Notes: generated from the letters alone by a model not told the origin. DNA of 64,000 bases from Marinobacter sp. 2_MG-2023 (GCF_030546935.1 NZ_JAUOPH010000009.1:1-64000), one strand, 5' to 3'. Counted from the first letter of the stretch, positions 29,501 through 37,717 are shown. A program made the numbers and translations.

Positions 29501-29775
29501 CTCCTGCCTTCATCGACTTTTTCAACATCGAACACTGCAGAGGCACCAGCTGAATTTACTTCAATTTTGCTGGAAAGATCGGTGATATCTTCAGTTATGG
29601 CGTGTGAAAACCTGATAACAATATCTGCTTCAGGGCTGACACCAGACTGCCCATCTGCGGGGTATGAGTAAATGACTGAGCCAGGTGTAACTTTCTGGTT
29701 TGTTGTCTGTTCATCTCCGCCACAGGCTGCGAGTAGCAGGGCGGGAATCAATGCCAGGATCTTGTTGTACTTCAT
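26527..29775 (-). CDS. Large Ig-like (Big_5-type) outer-membrane lipoprotein
   Basis: This 1082-residue lipoprotein has a signal peptide ending in the lipobox LLLAACGGD. Several Ig-like domains follow: one near residue 35-140 (YPADGQSGVSPEADIVIRFSHAI) and another near 510-620 (DPVILFFDEPLDPASIRNGVSLY), both with the Big_5 pattern of bacterial surface proteins. Further cysteines occur as spaced pairs in the second half (QCWDATSG, NCAQENPTSICGAN, DCSSNDDTSC), suggesting disulfides. It starts 13 nt after a FadL-type porin gene and is probably cotranscribed with it. Function is unknown; a surface partner of the porin is a reasonable guess. Confidence 0.85.
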   Translation of the reverse strand: MKYNKILALIPALLLAACGGDEQTTNQKVTPGSVIYSYPADGQSGVSPEADIVIRFSHAITEDITDLSSKIEVNSAGASAVFDVEKVDEGRSLKLTVNNALNRAANYSVTFNEPLLAEGGRLIETPEGLGDRGVQFQTRGSLSGSTGLANTSDRFGVAWKVPASDDQTDKSFQALNFSTFRLAMTQPVHPDWKGLGGSIEMLDQNEQPVPATILVKGNRITVDPCVTPDLQQCGGKRDVLNSGETYTLKLTNLASLTDSGEGNRLTRSFSFTPRDTGPTVVLKQSATDSGLAAGEAEGDVTRSILNNQIINGVTLNSVLQGVAGPSQQTGDLFAELAFAPSFEATEALPLRIAKGSILRSTSLDVLVGGVVPVTEAVNPGEPVGPLQKTGDIKVTMTSDASGYLSPNLYTDDINAPRQITLFMDVSMNTAEAQPNASLSQDLMGVELRGIAIVKDGVLTIDAIGMVEPNLLGQEFTDSTIAFHLEAATDAESALDAELDRELDNTSPKLLSWTPGAADAIPATRQSMHRPGDPVILFFDEPLDPASIRNGVSLYANGQHEKDLHARLDGTTLILNPEGGLKQGVSYLVSARGVADLAGNTAMVEDLSFELDPTDTAAPSVTQAPPLALTTYPGFPCETTYDAIDLAAGVHGQCWDATSGGQEGDVLPVPEMPENRPIVVIFSQPMKLASIRPGETFVVEKVAADKTPIETVAGRLEKNNQRIRFFPDQPWERDAFYRYTMKVDRAAPNCAQENPTSICGANMLPLKTDLLEGLNGGGNGDNSMSIYFKGVAGQESVFTPLRNLPIRDTNANFRIDCSSNDDTSCIEPFAHEGSDEDGWSPSANTTKLSVKNNQASATPGLVSGKAEARVGCETGERCPRNKFIYQTYALNTEVKGPGIYKPTGEKGILVDLYPTMLATTSVSVFVELKVLGFIPLMEESITNTQLIRMRYTQDPSCAGDAGCPRNQLIPGAIIEGDNGQPVFKTQVELMLDAPDMEIPLGGTHDLYAREFIFDLEGDITFFDDGRMQIEQRNINLVDINVSANTLGIPNAGLITINLPLQIPVGGTYLNFITNPVKDLPAEE

Positions 29776-29788
29776 GGCAAACTTCTCC

Positions 29789-31126
29789 TCAGAACTTCAG
29801 GGTTACTGAGCCACTGATAATGTGGACATCGCCGTCTGCTGTTACGTCGGTTTCCGTACCCTCGTAGTCGACCAGGATGAAGTCCCGTTCTTGCAGCTGC
29901 TGGTATTGATAGCCCAGGTCAAAACGTACAGGAAAGGCCAGAAGGCGAGTGTGGTCGTAGGTGGCGCTAACGCCAAGGCCAACGACAATTTTGTCGGTAT
30001 CCAGGTAGTTGATTTCCGGGTTGCGAGTTGTTTTCAGAGGCGACTCTTCGTAGGCCAATCCGCCCCGTATGGAAAAGTTGTTGTTGAGGTCGTACTCAGC
30101 ACCAATACGTGGAATTATCGTATCGTTGAACTGAATGCGGCTGGCGGCGGGGATAGTGGCCTGATCTTTGATCGTATCGTCTTTGAATTCATCCGACAGC
30201 TCAGACCAGTTCTGCTGTTCGATGCTGCCGCCAATGCGCCAGTTTTCACCTCGATATTGCGTCCCGAATCCGAAGGTTTCCGGTTGGAATGAATCGATTG
30301 TGGATACGACAAGGCTGAGGCCCGGATCGGGAATCGTTTGCGTAACGATAACGTTTGAATCAACAGCGGTTGAAGCTGATGACTTGGTTCGATAAGTGAA
30401 CGCTGCTTCCCAGCCTTGCAGGAAGCAGCTGTTTTCCGGGCAAAAAGTGCTACCGAGATCGACGGTGGTGCCAATAATGGTTTTAACCTGTGGCTCGGCA
30501 TTTACTGCCAGGCGCTCGCGGCTGGTTTCCCCGCCGAGTGTGGATACTGCATCGAGATCAGCGGTTGCATCCAGGGTTATGCGTGCGGATACGCCCACCG
30601 AAATACCGCGCCATATAGGGGTGGCACCGCCAAGGTTCAGGAACAGAGGCTCTTTCCCGTATTGCAGGAACTGGCCATTGGATGAGGTCTGGGAATCAAA
30701 TGCCAGCATTTCTTTCCCGTACTTTTCCACGCCGGCAATGAAACCAAGGTAAAGGGGGTGGTCAAAGCGTGTAAGAGAACCCAGGTTGGTCTTCATTCCG
30801 ACCAGTACGTGTTGGCTGGGAGAGCTGGAAACCACATCCCCATTGGCATTAGGGTTTGCCGACCGCAGTTCCTGATCAGCGTGCAGAATGCCAGATGTCA
30901 GCTCGCCTCGCTCATCCCGGGTGAGAGCCGCCGGGTTATAATAAGTGGCGGACACCTGGTCATTAAACATGGAGAGAGACTGGGCGGTAGCAACGTCTAT
31001 GGGCATGACACCATAAGTTGTACCGATATTGCCCATGCTGGCTGACGCCGACATAGAGAGAGCTGTGGATACTGCTGCAACCGCTAGGCTCGGCGCCCGT
31101 GCAGGAAACCGGGAGGTGGGGACCAT
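29789..31126 (-). CDS. FadL/OmpP1-type outer membrane protein
   Basis: This is a predicted 445-residue outer-membrane beta-barrel. A long signal peptide ends near SMSASASMG. The mature start (IGTTYGVMPIDVATAQSL...YYNPAALTRDERGEL) shows the NPA-type motif of FadL-family proteins. The last residue is phenylalanine (SGSVTLKF), the barrel-insertion signature. One extracellular loop has a cysteine pair (STFCPENSCF). It is the first gene of a two-gene unit with the Ig-like lipoprotein. Lipid or hydrocarbon uptake is inferred from the family. An AAnAAnAA motif lies just upstream of its ribosome-binding site. Confidence 0.85.
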   Translation of the reverse strand: MVPTSRFPARAPSLAVAAVSTALSMSASASMGNIGTTYGVMPIDVATAQSLSMFNDQVSATYYNPAALTRDERGELTSGILHADQELRSANPNANGDVVSSSPSQHVLVGMKTNLGSLTRFDHPLYLGFIAGVEKYGKEMLAFDSQTSSNGQFLQYGKEPLFLNLGGATPIWRGISVGVSARITLDATADLDAVSTLGGETSRERLAVNAEPQVKTIIGTTVDLGSTFCPENSCFLQGWEAAFTYRTKSSASTAVDSNVIVTQTIPDPGLSLVVSTIDSFQPETFGFGTQYRGENWRIGGSIEQQNWSELSDEFKDDTIKDQATIPAASRIQFNDTIIPRIGAEYDLNNNFSIRGGLAYEESPLKTTRNPEINYLDTDKIVVGLGVSATYDHTRLLAFPVRFDLGYQYQQLQERDFILVDYEGTETDVTADGDVHIISGSVTLKF

Positions 31127-31438
31127 TGATACACTCCATTATCTCATTGTTTTTATACTCTTGCCGTAATTCAGCGCCCCAGAATAGGACTGGATACGGC
31201 TGGTAATTCTTTACACCCGGAAGTGTAGGGGGCTTGTCTTTCTAGGACCTTGGCACTTTTGACACGATATCCTGTCGGAATGACCATGTACGGGAAAAAT
31301 TATCAAAAATCATATTTAATACAATTGGTTATGCGAATAATTAATTTGCGCGATGGTAGGTAACATGCTGGTGGCATTTGTGAGCCGGGGCGGCTCCAGG
31401 GAAAATCGGGGGGTAAGGAAACACTAGGAGGTCAAAGC
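31127..31438. other. Intergenic region upstream of the FadL-type porin operon
   Basis: This 312 bp stretch has no supportable gene. Its middle part (31290-31345) is A+T-rich. It should hold the promoter of the minus-strand porin/lipoprotein unit, but I cannot assign -35/-10 boxes with confidence. The leader next to the gene carries GGAG at 31134-31137 and an A-rich motif at 31147-31154. Confidence 0.5.
31147..31154 (-). promoter_or_regulatory. Candidate Crc/Hfq CA motif in the FadL-type porin leader
   Basis: The minus strand reads AAAAACAA, matching the AAnAAnAA motif bound by Hfq/Crc in Pseudomonas. It lies 21 nt upstream of the ATG and about 10 nt upstream of the GGAG site, where binding would block ribosome loading. 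An 8-mer with six fixed A can occur by chance. Confidence 0.4.
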
Positions 31439-31464
31439 GAACCCCGCAGGCAATTGCGGGGTTC
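31439..31464. terminator. Hairpin after the YdcH-like gene
   Basis: A perfect 10-bp stem GAACCCCGCA/TGCGGGGTTC (31439-31448, 31455-31464) with a 6-nt loop lies 17 bp beyond the stop of the minus-strand YdcH-like gene. The following T content is poor (GCTTTG), so it may be a weak terminator or an RNA-stabilising hairpin. Confidence 0.75.
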
Positions 31465-31481
31465 CTTGCGACTTATCTGGC

Positions 31482-31739
31482 TCAGCTTGCCATTGAAGCT
31501 TCATAATCGCGGATCATGCCGTAAAGCTCGTCTTTGAGGCTCAGCCGCTTTTTCTTCTGCTCTTCCAGATACTCATCGGAGGTGGTCTCGACACCCTGTT
31601 CAATGCGATGTATCTCATGATCGGTGTCGTGATAAGTTTCGAACAACTTCGCAAAATGCTGGTCTGTCGTTTTCAGTTTATGAATGGCGTCTTTAGACTC
31701 CGGCAGTTCACGTAGAAGATCGTGTTTTTCTAGTGGCAT
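31482..31739 (-). CDS. YdcH/DUF465-family small coiled-coil protein
   Basis: This is an 85-residue cytoplasmic protein of unknown function. It has the DUF465 pattern: MPLEKHDLLRELPE at the start, HKLKTTDQHFAKLFETYHDTDHEIHRIE in the middle and LKKKRLxLKDELY-like EEQKKKRLSLKDELYGMI near the end. The family is helical and dimeric in predicted structure and common in proteobacteria. It is a monocistronic minus-strand gene flanked by hairpins on its downstream side. Confidence 0.88.
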   Translation of the reverse strand: MPLEKHDLLRELPESKDAIHKLKTTDQHFAKLFETYHDTDHEIHRIEQGVETTSDEYLEEQKKKRLSLKDELYGMIRDYEASMAS

Positions 31740-31848
31740 TCGTTAGTTCTCCTCAGGTGTGTAACCACATTAACCAAATTCAGTTTAGGCCGTTTCACAC
31801 GGGCATGCTTGATCCTCGTCAATGCGCCGGAATTCTGCCCGGTTGACG

Positions 31849-31890
31849 GAAACAAGGAAGAGCGCCGCCGGGCACTCACTTCCTTGTTTC
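31849..31890 (-). terminator. Terminator hairpin downstream of the OmpA-like gene
   Basis: A perfect 12-bp stem GAAACAAGGAAG/CTTCCTTGTTTC (31849-31860, 31879-31890) encloses an 18-nt G+C-rich loop. It lies 19 bp past the stop of the OmpA-like gene. On the minus strand the 3' arm itself ends CCTTGTTTC, giving a short U-rich end. Confidence 0.8.
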
Positions 31891-31908
31891 TATCATGCTC
31901 GGTGACAC

Positions 31909-32724
31909 TCAGTCTTGCCGAGTCTCGATCTGTCCGTCTTCATCCGAGATGACGATCTCTACGCGGCGGTTCTGTTGCCGACCAGAGGAAGTGTCATTGC
32001 CGGCGACGGGATACTGCTCGCCGTAGCCTCTTGTCTCTATACGGCGCCGCTCAATGCCCTGAGAGATCAGCTCATCACGGACAGCTTCGGCGCGGCGTTC
32101 AGACAGTTGCTGGTTGTAAGATTCTTCGCCAGTGCTGTCGGTATAACCTTCCACGCTGACTCTACGGTCTTCATACTCCCGCATGAATTGTGCGAGGCGG
32201 CCTATGGTTCGTTCCCCTGATGACTTCAGGTCGGCCTTGTTAAGGTCGAACAGAACATCGCCCAGTGTCAGAACCATTCCACGATCAGTGCGCTCTGCTT
32301 GCAACTCTTCCATTCTTTGTCGCAGCATTTCAGCTTCTTTGCGGGCCTGCTCGGCTTCACTGGAGCGTTGGTTGAGCATTAATTCGCGACGGCGCTCTTC
32401 AGCCGAGTCTATTTCTTCCTGCAAGCGTGCGCGCTCACCCTGCTCGCTGGCGATCTGTGCATGGCGATTGGCAAGATAGGCTGCATGCTCAATAAGAACC
32501 GTGTCCTTGCCGTCTTCCAGCAAAGACTCGGCGCGGCTCAGCTCATCTCTCGCACTTCTGAGTTGGCGATCGCCACTGCGTGCGACATCCGGATCATCTT
32601 TGATTTTGGTGTAAGAGGCGCGCGCTTCATCGACCATCGCGTTTTCCGTCGGGGTTGAAGAGCAGCCGGCGACCAGCACTGACAAGCCCACAGCCACGCC
32701 CAGTGTTATGTTGCGTTTGTTCAT
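31909..32724 (-). CDS. OmpA-family lipoprotein with N-terminal DUF4398 region
   Basis: This 271-residue protein is probably anchored in the outer membrane through a lipobox (LSVLVAGCSS) and binds peptidoglycan through a C-terminal OmpA domain. The latter contains FDLNKADLKSSGE, VEGYTDSTGEESYNQQLSERRAEAV and the NRRVEIVI end. Residues ~25-140 contain a DUF4398-like helical segment and a long coiled coil (EEIDSAEERRRELML...). It starts 26 nt after the DUF4398 lipoprotein gene and probably shares its transcript. A role in envelope stability is inferred. Confidence 0.92.
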   Translation of the reverse strand: MNKRNITLGVAVGLSVLVAGCSSTPTENAMVDEARASYTKIKDDPDVARSGDRQLRSARDELSRAESLLEDGKDTVLIEHAAYLANRHAQIASEQGERARLQEEIDSAEERRRELMLNQRSSEAEQARKEAEMLRQRMEELQAERTDRGMVLTLGDVLFDLNKADLKSSGERTIGRLAQFMREYEDRRVSVEGYTDSTGEESYNQQLSERRAEAVRDELISQGIERRRIETRGYGEQYPVAGNDTSSGRQQNRRVEIVISDEDGQIETRQD

Positions 32725-32750
32725 AACAGTCTCCTTTCCAGATATGGCGA

Positions 32751-33125
32751 TTACTGGTCTTGATTGATTTGGTTGCGCATTGATTCAATGTTTTGGTTGA
32801 TTTCCTCAACAGCCTGGCGTGCTTTTTCAGTATCAGCGCGCGCGCCTGCTAGCTGAGCATCGACGGAAGCCTGTTCCAGAAGGCGTTCGGCCTCGATGTA
32901 CCGCTCTTGTTCGATCAGGTTTTTCGCATCGGCGACCTTATTCTGCGCGTTGTTGAGCAGCACCGGTTGGAACTTCCGGGCATCTGCGGCAACGGCCTGC
33001 TGAAGAGAACTCTCCGCAGACTGAAGGTCTGAATCGGGCCGTTCGCCAGAACTGGCGCAACCACCGATAGTAAGAGCGACGCCAGTAATCCCGGCGGTGT
33101 ATAACATCGACTTGAATTTGTTCAT
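32751..33125 (-). CDS. DUF4398 lipoprotein
   Basis: This is a 124-residue exported lipoprotein of unknown role. The lipobox is LTIGGCASS. The mature part is one DUF4398 helical hairpin: ADARKFQPVLLNNAQNKVADAKNLIEQERYIEAERLLEQA, with a C-terminal coiled coil. The domain also occurs at the N-terminus of the adjacent OmpA-like protein, so the pair may work together at the outer membrane. A strong GAAAGGAG ribosome-binding site precedes the ATG. Confidence 0.9.
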   Translation of the reverse strand: MNKFKSMLYTAGITGVALTIGGCASSGERPDSDLQSAESSLQQAVAADARKFQPVLLNNAQNKVADAKNLIEQERYIEAERLLEQASVDAQLAGARADTEKARQAVEEINQNIESMRNQINQDQ

Positions 33126-33488
33126 GCACGATCTCCTTTCAGCAATATGTAAGCTATGCAGGAACGTGTTTTACGCACGAAATCATCCTGCCGTCGGGGT
33201 TGACGGACTTTTATGAACGGCGAGATGTGCCGTAAAACGACGGAATGCCATGCTCACCACACCATAACTCTAGCAGGCAGCAGGCAATCGACCATGACTG
33301 ATTCGCAACAAACCCGGAGTGATAAGCCGCTGAACGCTTGGCATGATTGCGCATGCAGGATATAAGTTTCTGAAAAAAAAGATTAAATTGGTCGGCAGGG
33401 CAGTGAACAAGCTGTCATGGGAGGTCGGGGTCAAGTGAATGGGGCTGTGAGAGTTGCCGGGTGGAGCTGGCAAGATATTTTCGAGTAA
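33126..33488. other. Intergenic region between DUF4398 and tRNA genes
   Basis: This 363 bp stretch shows no gene I can support. It should contain the promoter for the minus-strand DUF4398/OmpA-like pair. A small inverted repeat, CCGTC-GACGG, occurs near 33190-33206, and a run of eight A lies near 33374-33381. I cannot assign promoter elements. Confidence 0.45.
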
Positions 33489-33565
33489 TGGTGGGCCCAC
33501 CTGGACTCGAACCAGGGACCAAAGGATTATGAGTCCTCTGCTCTAACCAACTGAGCTATAGGCCC
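33489..33565 (-). tRNA. tRNA with CAU anticodon, probably tRNA-Ile2 (lysidine type)
   Basis: The 77-nt gene folds as a complete cloverleaf: acceptor GGGCCTA/TGGGCCC, D arm GCTC/GAGC, anticodon stem GAGGA/TCCTT closing the loop CTCATAA, T arm CCTGG/CCAGG, and an encoded CCA end. CAU could be Met or Ile2. The C4-G69 and C5-G68 pairs, known TilS recognition features of E. coli tRNA-Ile2, and the variable-loop region TTTGGTC favour Ile2, read as AUA after lysidine modification. It lies downstream of rpoD. Confidence 0.93.
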
Positions 33566-33610
33566 GTTCAGCGAACGCTGTCAGGAAAGTGTTTCCCCTT
33601 AGGGAAACAA

Positions 33611-33648
33611 AGCGGGCGCCATTATACCGGGGAGGTGCGGTGCCCGCT
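33611..33648 (-). terminator. Hairpin terminator of rpoD
   Basis: A 10-bp stem with one G-T pair (33611-33620, 33639-33648; AGCGGGCGCC with GGTGCCCGCT) lies 13 bp beyond the rpoD stop. On the minus strand it is followed by TTGTTT. A second hairpin, GTTTCCC-ctta-GGGAAAC (33591-33608), lies just beyond. Confidence 0.75.
33621..33626 (-). promoter_or_regulatory. Candidate -10 box for the tRNA gene
   Basis: A perfect TATAAT (minus strand) is followed by the G+C-rich GGCGCCC, the discriminator type found at stringently controlled stable-RNA promoters. It lies 56 bp upstream of the tRNA 5' end, inside the loop of the rpoD terminator. No good -35 is seen. Confidence 0.4.
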
Positions 33649-33661
33649 ACTGTTGTGAAGC

Positions 33662-35506
33662 TTATCCGTTGCCTTGATCGTCAATAAATCCGCGCAGATG
33701 ATCGGAACGGGAAGGATGACGCAGTTTGCGCAGTGCCTTGGCTTCGATCTGACGGATACGCTCACGGGTTACGTCGAACTGTTTGCCGACTTCTTCCAAT
33801 GTGTGATCCGTGTTCATTTCGATACCAAAGCGCATGCGCAGTACCTTGGACTCACGAGCCGTCAAGCCTGACAAAACGGAGCGGGTAGCTTCGCGCAGGC
33901 CTTCAGCAGTTGCCGAATCCACTGGCGAGAGCGCCTGTATGTCTTCAATGAAGTCACCAAGGTGACTGTCTTCATCGTCACCAATCGGTGTCTCCATGGA
34001 GATTGGCTCTTTGGCGATCTTCAGTACCTTACGAATCTTGTCTTCAGGCATTTCCATGCGCTCGCCGAGCTCCTCCGGAGTAGGCTCGCGGCCCATTTCC
34101 TGAAGCATTTGGCGAGAAATACGGTTGAGCTTATTAATGGTCTCAATCATATGCACCGGAATACGGATGGTGCGCGCCTGATCCGCAATGGAGCGGGTGA
34201 TGGCCTGACGAATCCACCAGGTGGCATAAGTAGAGAATTTATAGCCACGGCGATATTCAAACTTATCGACGGCCTTCATAAGGCCGATGTTGCCTTCCTG
34301 AATCAGGTCGAGGAACTGTAGGCCGCGGTTGGTGTATTTCTTCGCGATAGAAATCACCAGTCGCAGGTTGGCCTCAACCATTTCTTTCTTGGCACGACGA
34401 GCTCTCGCCTCACCAATGGAAACGCGGCGGTTGATTTCCTTGATGTCGACAACATCCAGATCCACTTCGGTCTGCACATTCTGTATGCGCTTCTGAAGCC
34501 GGATGATTTCATCAATGCGCTCGCCCATAGCCGCAGCGTAAGGCTTTTTGCTCTTGATGGTTTTTTCTGCCCAATCCTGATTTGCTTCGTTGCCCGGGAA
34601 GGATTTGATGAAATCCTTGCGCGGCATTTTGCAGTCGCGGACGCAGATTTGCAGTATCGCTCGCTCATTCTGGCGCACTAGGTCGTTGGTGGAGCGAACT
34701 ACATTGACCAGCTCATCGAATGCTTTATTACCCAGCTTGAATGGGGCAAAGACCTGGCCCAGCTCATTAAGGGCTGCCTGGGTTTTCTTGTCAGCGCGAC
34801 CGTGTTTGGCAAGCAATGCCTCGGCTTCGGTCAACTTCTCCCTGAGAAGTTCAAAACGCAGGCGGGTCTCTTCAGGATCTGGTCCGCTCTCGGTTTCTTC
34901 CTCTTCCTCATCGTCTGAATCATCGTCATCAGATTCCGAGTCGGGGGTTTCGGCTTTGGCGGGCTCTTCCGGCATGAACGGCTCAGCGCCATCAGGATCA
35001 AGGAAGCCCGTCACTATATCGCTGATACGGCCTTCATTCTCGATGATGCGATCATAGGCCTGGATCACAGTACCTACGGTGCCGGGGAAGTGAGAAACCG
35101 CTGCCATGACATCGCGGATACCTTCTTCGATGCGTTTGGCGATGACAATTTCGCCTTCGCGGGTCAGCAGTTCCACTGTGCCCATTTCACGCATGTACAT
35201 GCGCACGGGGTCAGTAGTACGACCGGCGTCAGATTCTACGGCGGCGAGGGCAGCAGCGGCTTCAGCAGCGGCTGCTTCGTCGGCGGTGGAGTCGCCGTCG
35301 GTCATCAACAGAGTATCGGCGTCCGGTGCCACTTCAGACACCTGAATGCCCATATCGTTGATCATGCGAATAATGTCTTCGACCTGATCCGGATCGGCAA
35401 TGTCTTCCGGGAGGTGGTCGTTTACCTCGGCGTAAGTCAGGTAGCCTTGTTCCTTGCCTCGTGCGATGAGGTCTTTCAAACGTGATTTCTGCGAATTGCC
35501 TGACAT
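33662..35506 (-). CDS. rpoD: RNA polymerase sigma-70 factor RpoD
   Basis: RpoD is the principal sigma factor. The 614 residues contain region 1.1 ([21 protein letters not shown]), 1.2 ([11 protein letters not shown]), a long non-conserved acidic insert ([16 protein letters not shown]), region 2 ([27 protein letters not shown] and [14 protein letters not shown]) and region 4.2 ([26 protein letters not shown]). The length matches E. coli (613) and P. aeruginosa (617). ATG at 35506 is chosen; a GTG two codons upstream is possible. It is the last gene of the rpsU-dnaG-rpoD operon. Confidence 0.97.
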   Translation of the reverse strand: MSGNSQKSRLKDLIARGKEQGYLTYAEVNDHLPEDIADPDQVEDIIRMINDMGIQVSEVAPDADTLLMTDGDSTADEAAAAEAAAALAAVESDAGRTTDPVRMYMREMGTVELLTREGEIVIAKRIEEGIRDVMAAVSHFPGTVGTVIQAYDRIIENEGRISDIVTGFLDPDGAEPFMPEEPAKAETPDSESDDDDSDDEEEEETESGPDPEETRLRFELLREKLTEAEALLAKHGRADKKTQAALNELGQVFAPFKLGNKAFDELVNVVRSTNDLVRQNERAILQICVRDCKMPRKDFIKSFPGNEANQDWAEKTIKSKKPYAAAMGERIDEIIRLQKRIQNVQTEVDLDVVDIKEINRRVSIGEARARRAKKEMVEANLRLVISIAKKYTNRGLQFLDLIQEGNIGLMKAVDKFEYRRGYKFSTYATWWIRQAITRSIADQARTIRIPVHMIETINKLNRISRQMLQEMGREPTPEELGERMEMPEDKIRKVLKIAKEPISMETPIGDDEDSHLGDFIEDIQALSPVDSATAEGLREATRSVLSGLTARESKVLRMRFGIEMNTDHTLEEVGKQFDVTRERIRQIEAKALRKLRHPSRSDHLRGFIDDQGNG

Positions 35507-35624
35507 AGACACCCTGTGAACTCGCTTAAATAAAGAGAAAATTAAACAGCCATTATAGCTGTCGCTCTAATGCTCTGCCACCGAATGGTTAGATGGTGAT
35601 CAGTACGCCAAGTTTCAAGTGCTG

Positions 35625-37352
35625 CTAATCCGGGCTTCCCCCGCTTAGCTCTCGCAGCTCTTGCCGTTCCTCGGCGGTAAGGTTTGCGAAGTTGCGCAAT
35701 AAAGTGGCCAGCTTTTGCTGCCTTGATGCTTCTTCGTTCGGGCTCAGCATCTCTCTTGCAGCGGCCAGAGTGCTTTCCCGTGCAGGGATATGCTCTATGC
35801 CGTCGAACAGATGGTAGAACCGTTCACGCGCCTGGCTGTTCAAAGCCAGCGTTGTTATCAATGCTTTTCGATTCCGGATTTCGTGCTCCAGAATAAAACC
35901 CGCAAAATTCCGGGCCTGATTGTACTGGCGGGAATGGAGTGCCAGTTCGGTAATCTCACTTGCCATATCCGGTGCTTCCAGCAGCGCCAGACACAGAATG
36001 CTGTCTTTGCTCAACTTTACGTCGATACGCTCTTCGGTGATGCGATCCCGTCGCTCACCTTTCCCTTTGCCCCACTGCTGGGGGGGGCGGTTCTGCCATT
36101 GGTTTCGGCCTCCGCACAGACGCAGCATTTCGTGCCACATGGCATCCCGCAGGGTGCTTCTGGGCATTTTGTTCAGCAGCGGCTCGGTTCTGGCTCTGAG
36201 CTCGCCCCGGTTCTCCGGTAGCTGGAGGTCCAGACCCTCGCTCTGTCGGTCAAACAGATACCGTGAGAGCGGGGTGGCGCCATCAATACGCTTCTGAAAA
36301 GCCTCTGCGCCCTCTTTGCGTACCAGCGTATCCGGATCTTCGCCCTCCGGAAGCATCAGGAATTGCAGGTGAAGCCCGTCTGCCATCAGTTCAAGAGCGT
36401 TGTCCATTGCCCGGTCAGCGGCTCTGAAACCGGCCTGATCACCGTCAAAGCAGAAAACGACATGACGTACCTGTTTCAACAAGGCCGTCAGGCTGTCCTG
36501 ATTTGTTGCTGTGCCGAGGGTCGCAACCGCGTAATGAATGCCATGCTGGGCCAGGGCAATCACGTCCATGTAGCCTTCTACTACGAGCAGCTTGTCGAGC
36601 TGTTTCAGTGCCTGCTTTGCTTCAAACAGGCCGTAAATCTGCCGGCTTTTGTGAAATACATCCGACTCCGGAGAGTTGATGTACTTGGCCTTGTCGTCCC
36701 CAAGCGTCCGCCCGCCGAAGGCAATGGTTTTTCCGCGGCTGTTGCGGATCGGGAACATGATCCTGTTGCGGAACAGGTCCCGGGGCCGGCCATATTTATC
36801 AGAAACTGTGCCTGTTTCAATCAGCGGCCCCTGAAGATCCTTGCTCGCGGCATCAAACAGCGACGTGCCTGCGGCAGGCGCAAAGCCCACCTGGTACTGT
36901 TGAATAATGCTCTCATCCAGCCCGCGCTGCTTCAGGTAGTCACGGGCGAAAGCGCCTTGCTGACTATGCAGCGATGACTGATAGAAGCGACTGGCAAAAT
37001 CCAGCGCATCGGTCAACGTTCGAGCCTGCTGGATTTCCTGCTTCGCAGCCTGATCGTACGGCACTTCCAGTCCAGCCCTGCGAGCCAACTCTTCAACGGC
37101 CTCAGTAAAGCCCAGGCCCTCAAATTCACGTACGAAGCTGATAGCATCGCCATGAGCACCGCAGCCAAAACAATGATAGAAGCCTTTATCCGGTCTTACA
37201 TTGAACGATGGCGTTTTTTCATCGTGAAACGGGCAGCACGCCTTGTAATTGGCGCCGGCCTTTTTAAGAGTTATGCGCGATCCGATCAGCTCTGCCAGGT
37301 CTACCCGGTCGAGCAGGTCTTCAACAAAGCGTTGGGGGATCAGTCCGCTCAT
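35625..37352 (-). CDS. dnaG: DNA primase
   Basis: DnaG makes the RNA primers for replication. Residues ~40-64 form the CHC2 zinc finger (CPFH...CFGC). The Toprim core contains LVVEGYMDVIAL and FCFDGDQAGFRAA. The C-terminal ~150 residues should bind DnaB helicase. At 575 residues it is close to E. coli (581) and shorter than some Pseudomonas primases. It is the middle gene of the macromolecular synthesis operon, with 118 bp to rpoD and an attenuator-like terminator upstream. Confidence 0.97.
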   Translation of the reverse strand: MSGLIPQRFVEDLLDRVDLAELIGSRITLKKAGANYKACCPFHDEKTPSFNVRPDKGFYHCFGCGAHGDAISFVREFEGLGFTEAVEELARRAGLEVPYDQAAKQEIQQARTLTDALDFASRFYQSSLHSQQGAFARDYLKQRGLDESIIQQYQVGFAPAAGTSLFDAASKDLQGPLIETGTVSDKYGRPRDLFRNRIMFPIRNSRGKTIAFGGRTLGDDKAKYINSPESDVFHKSRQIYGLFEAKQALKQLDKLLVVEGYMDVIALAQHGIHYAVATLGTATNQDSLTALLKQVRHVVFCFDGDQAGFRAADRAMDNALELMADGLHLQFLMLPEGEDPDTLVRKEGAEAFQKRIDGATPLSRYLFDRQSEGLDLQLPENRGELRARTEPLLNKMPRSTLRDAMWHEMLRLCGGRNQWQNRPPQQWGKGKGERRDRITEERIDVKLSKDSILCLALLEAPDMASEITELALHSRQYNQARNFAGFILEHEIRNRKALITTLALNSQARERFYHLFDGIEHIPARESTLAAAREMLSPNEEASRQQKLATLLRNFANLTAEERQELRELSGGSPD

Positions 37353-37394
37353 AGAGGCTCCACATCAGGCACTTCACGCATTTGGCCAATAGCC

Positions 37395-37432
37395 AAAAAT
37401 GCCGCCGAAGCCAGGCCCCGGCGGCATTTTTT
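37395..37432 (-). terminator. Terminator/attenuator between rpsU and dnaG
   Basis: A 12-bp stem (AAAAATGCCGCC at 37395-37406 with GGCGGCATTTTT at 37420-37431) closes a 13-nt loop. The minus strand reads into a T run. E. coli has an intra-operon terminator at the same place, which lowers dnaG and rpoD relative to rpsU. Confidence 0.9.
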
Positions 37433-37501
37433 GGTCGCTCTGTGCAGCCTGTGGCTGTACAGGCAATCAGTGCTTTGCAGTCAAGCGGCGTCTGCGGTAA
37501 C

Positions 37502-37717
37502 TCAGTACAGACGCTCGAACTTGCGCTGTTCCCGCTGAAGCTTCTTGAGATGGCGCTTAACGGCAGCTGCTGCTTTGCGCTTACGAACGGAAGTCGGCTT
37601 TTCATAGTGCTCACGACGACGTACTTCTGAAAGTACACCCGCTTTTTCGCAAGAACGCTTGAAGCGACGCAGTGCTACGTCAAACGGTTCATTCTCTTTC
37701 ACTTTAACAGCTGGCAT
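37502..37717 (-). CDS. rpsU: 30S ribosomal protein S21
   Basis: S21 is a small basic protein of the 30S subunit that helps mRNA base-pair with the anti-Shine-Dalgarno sequence. The 71 residues match the family exactly in layout: [46 protein letters not shown] and the C-terminal QRKFERLY. It heads the rpsU-dnaG-rpoD operon and is divergent from tsaD, the usual gammaproteobacterial order. Confidence 0.98.
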   Translation of the reverse strand: MPAVKVKENEPFDVALRRFKRSCEKAGVLSEVRRREHYEKPTSVRKRKAAAAVKRHLKKLQREQRKFERLY

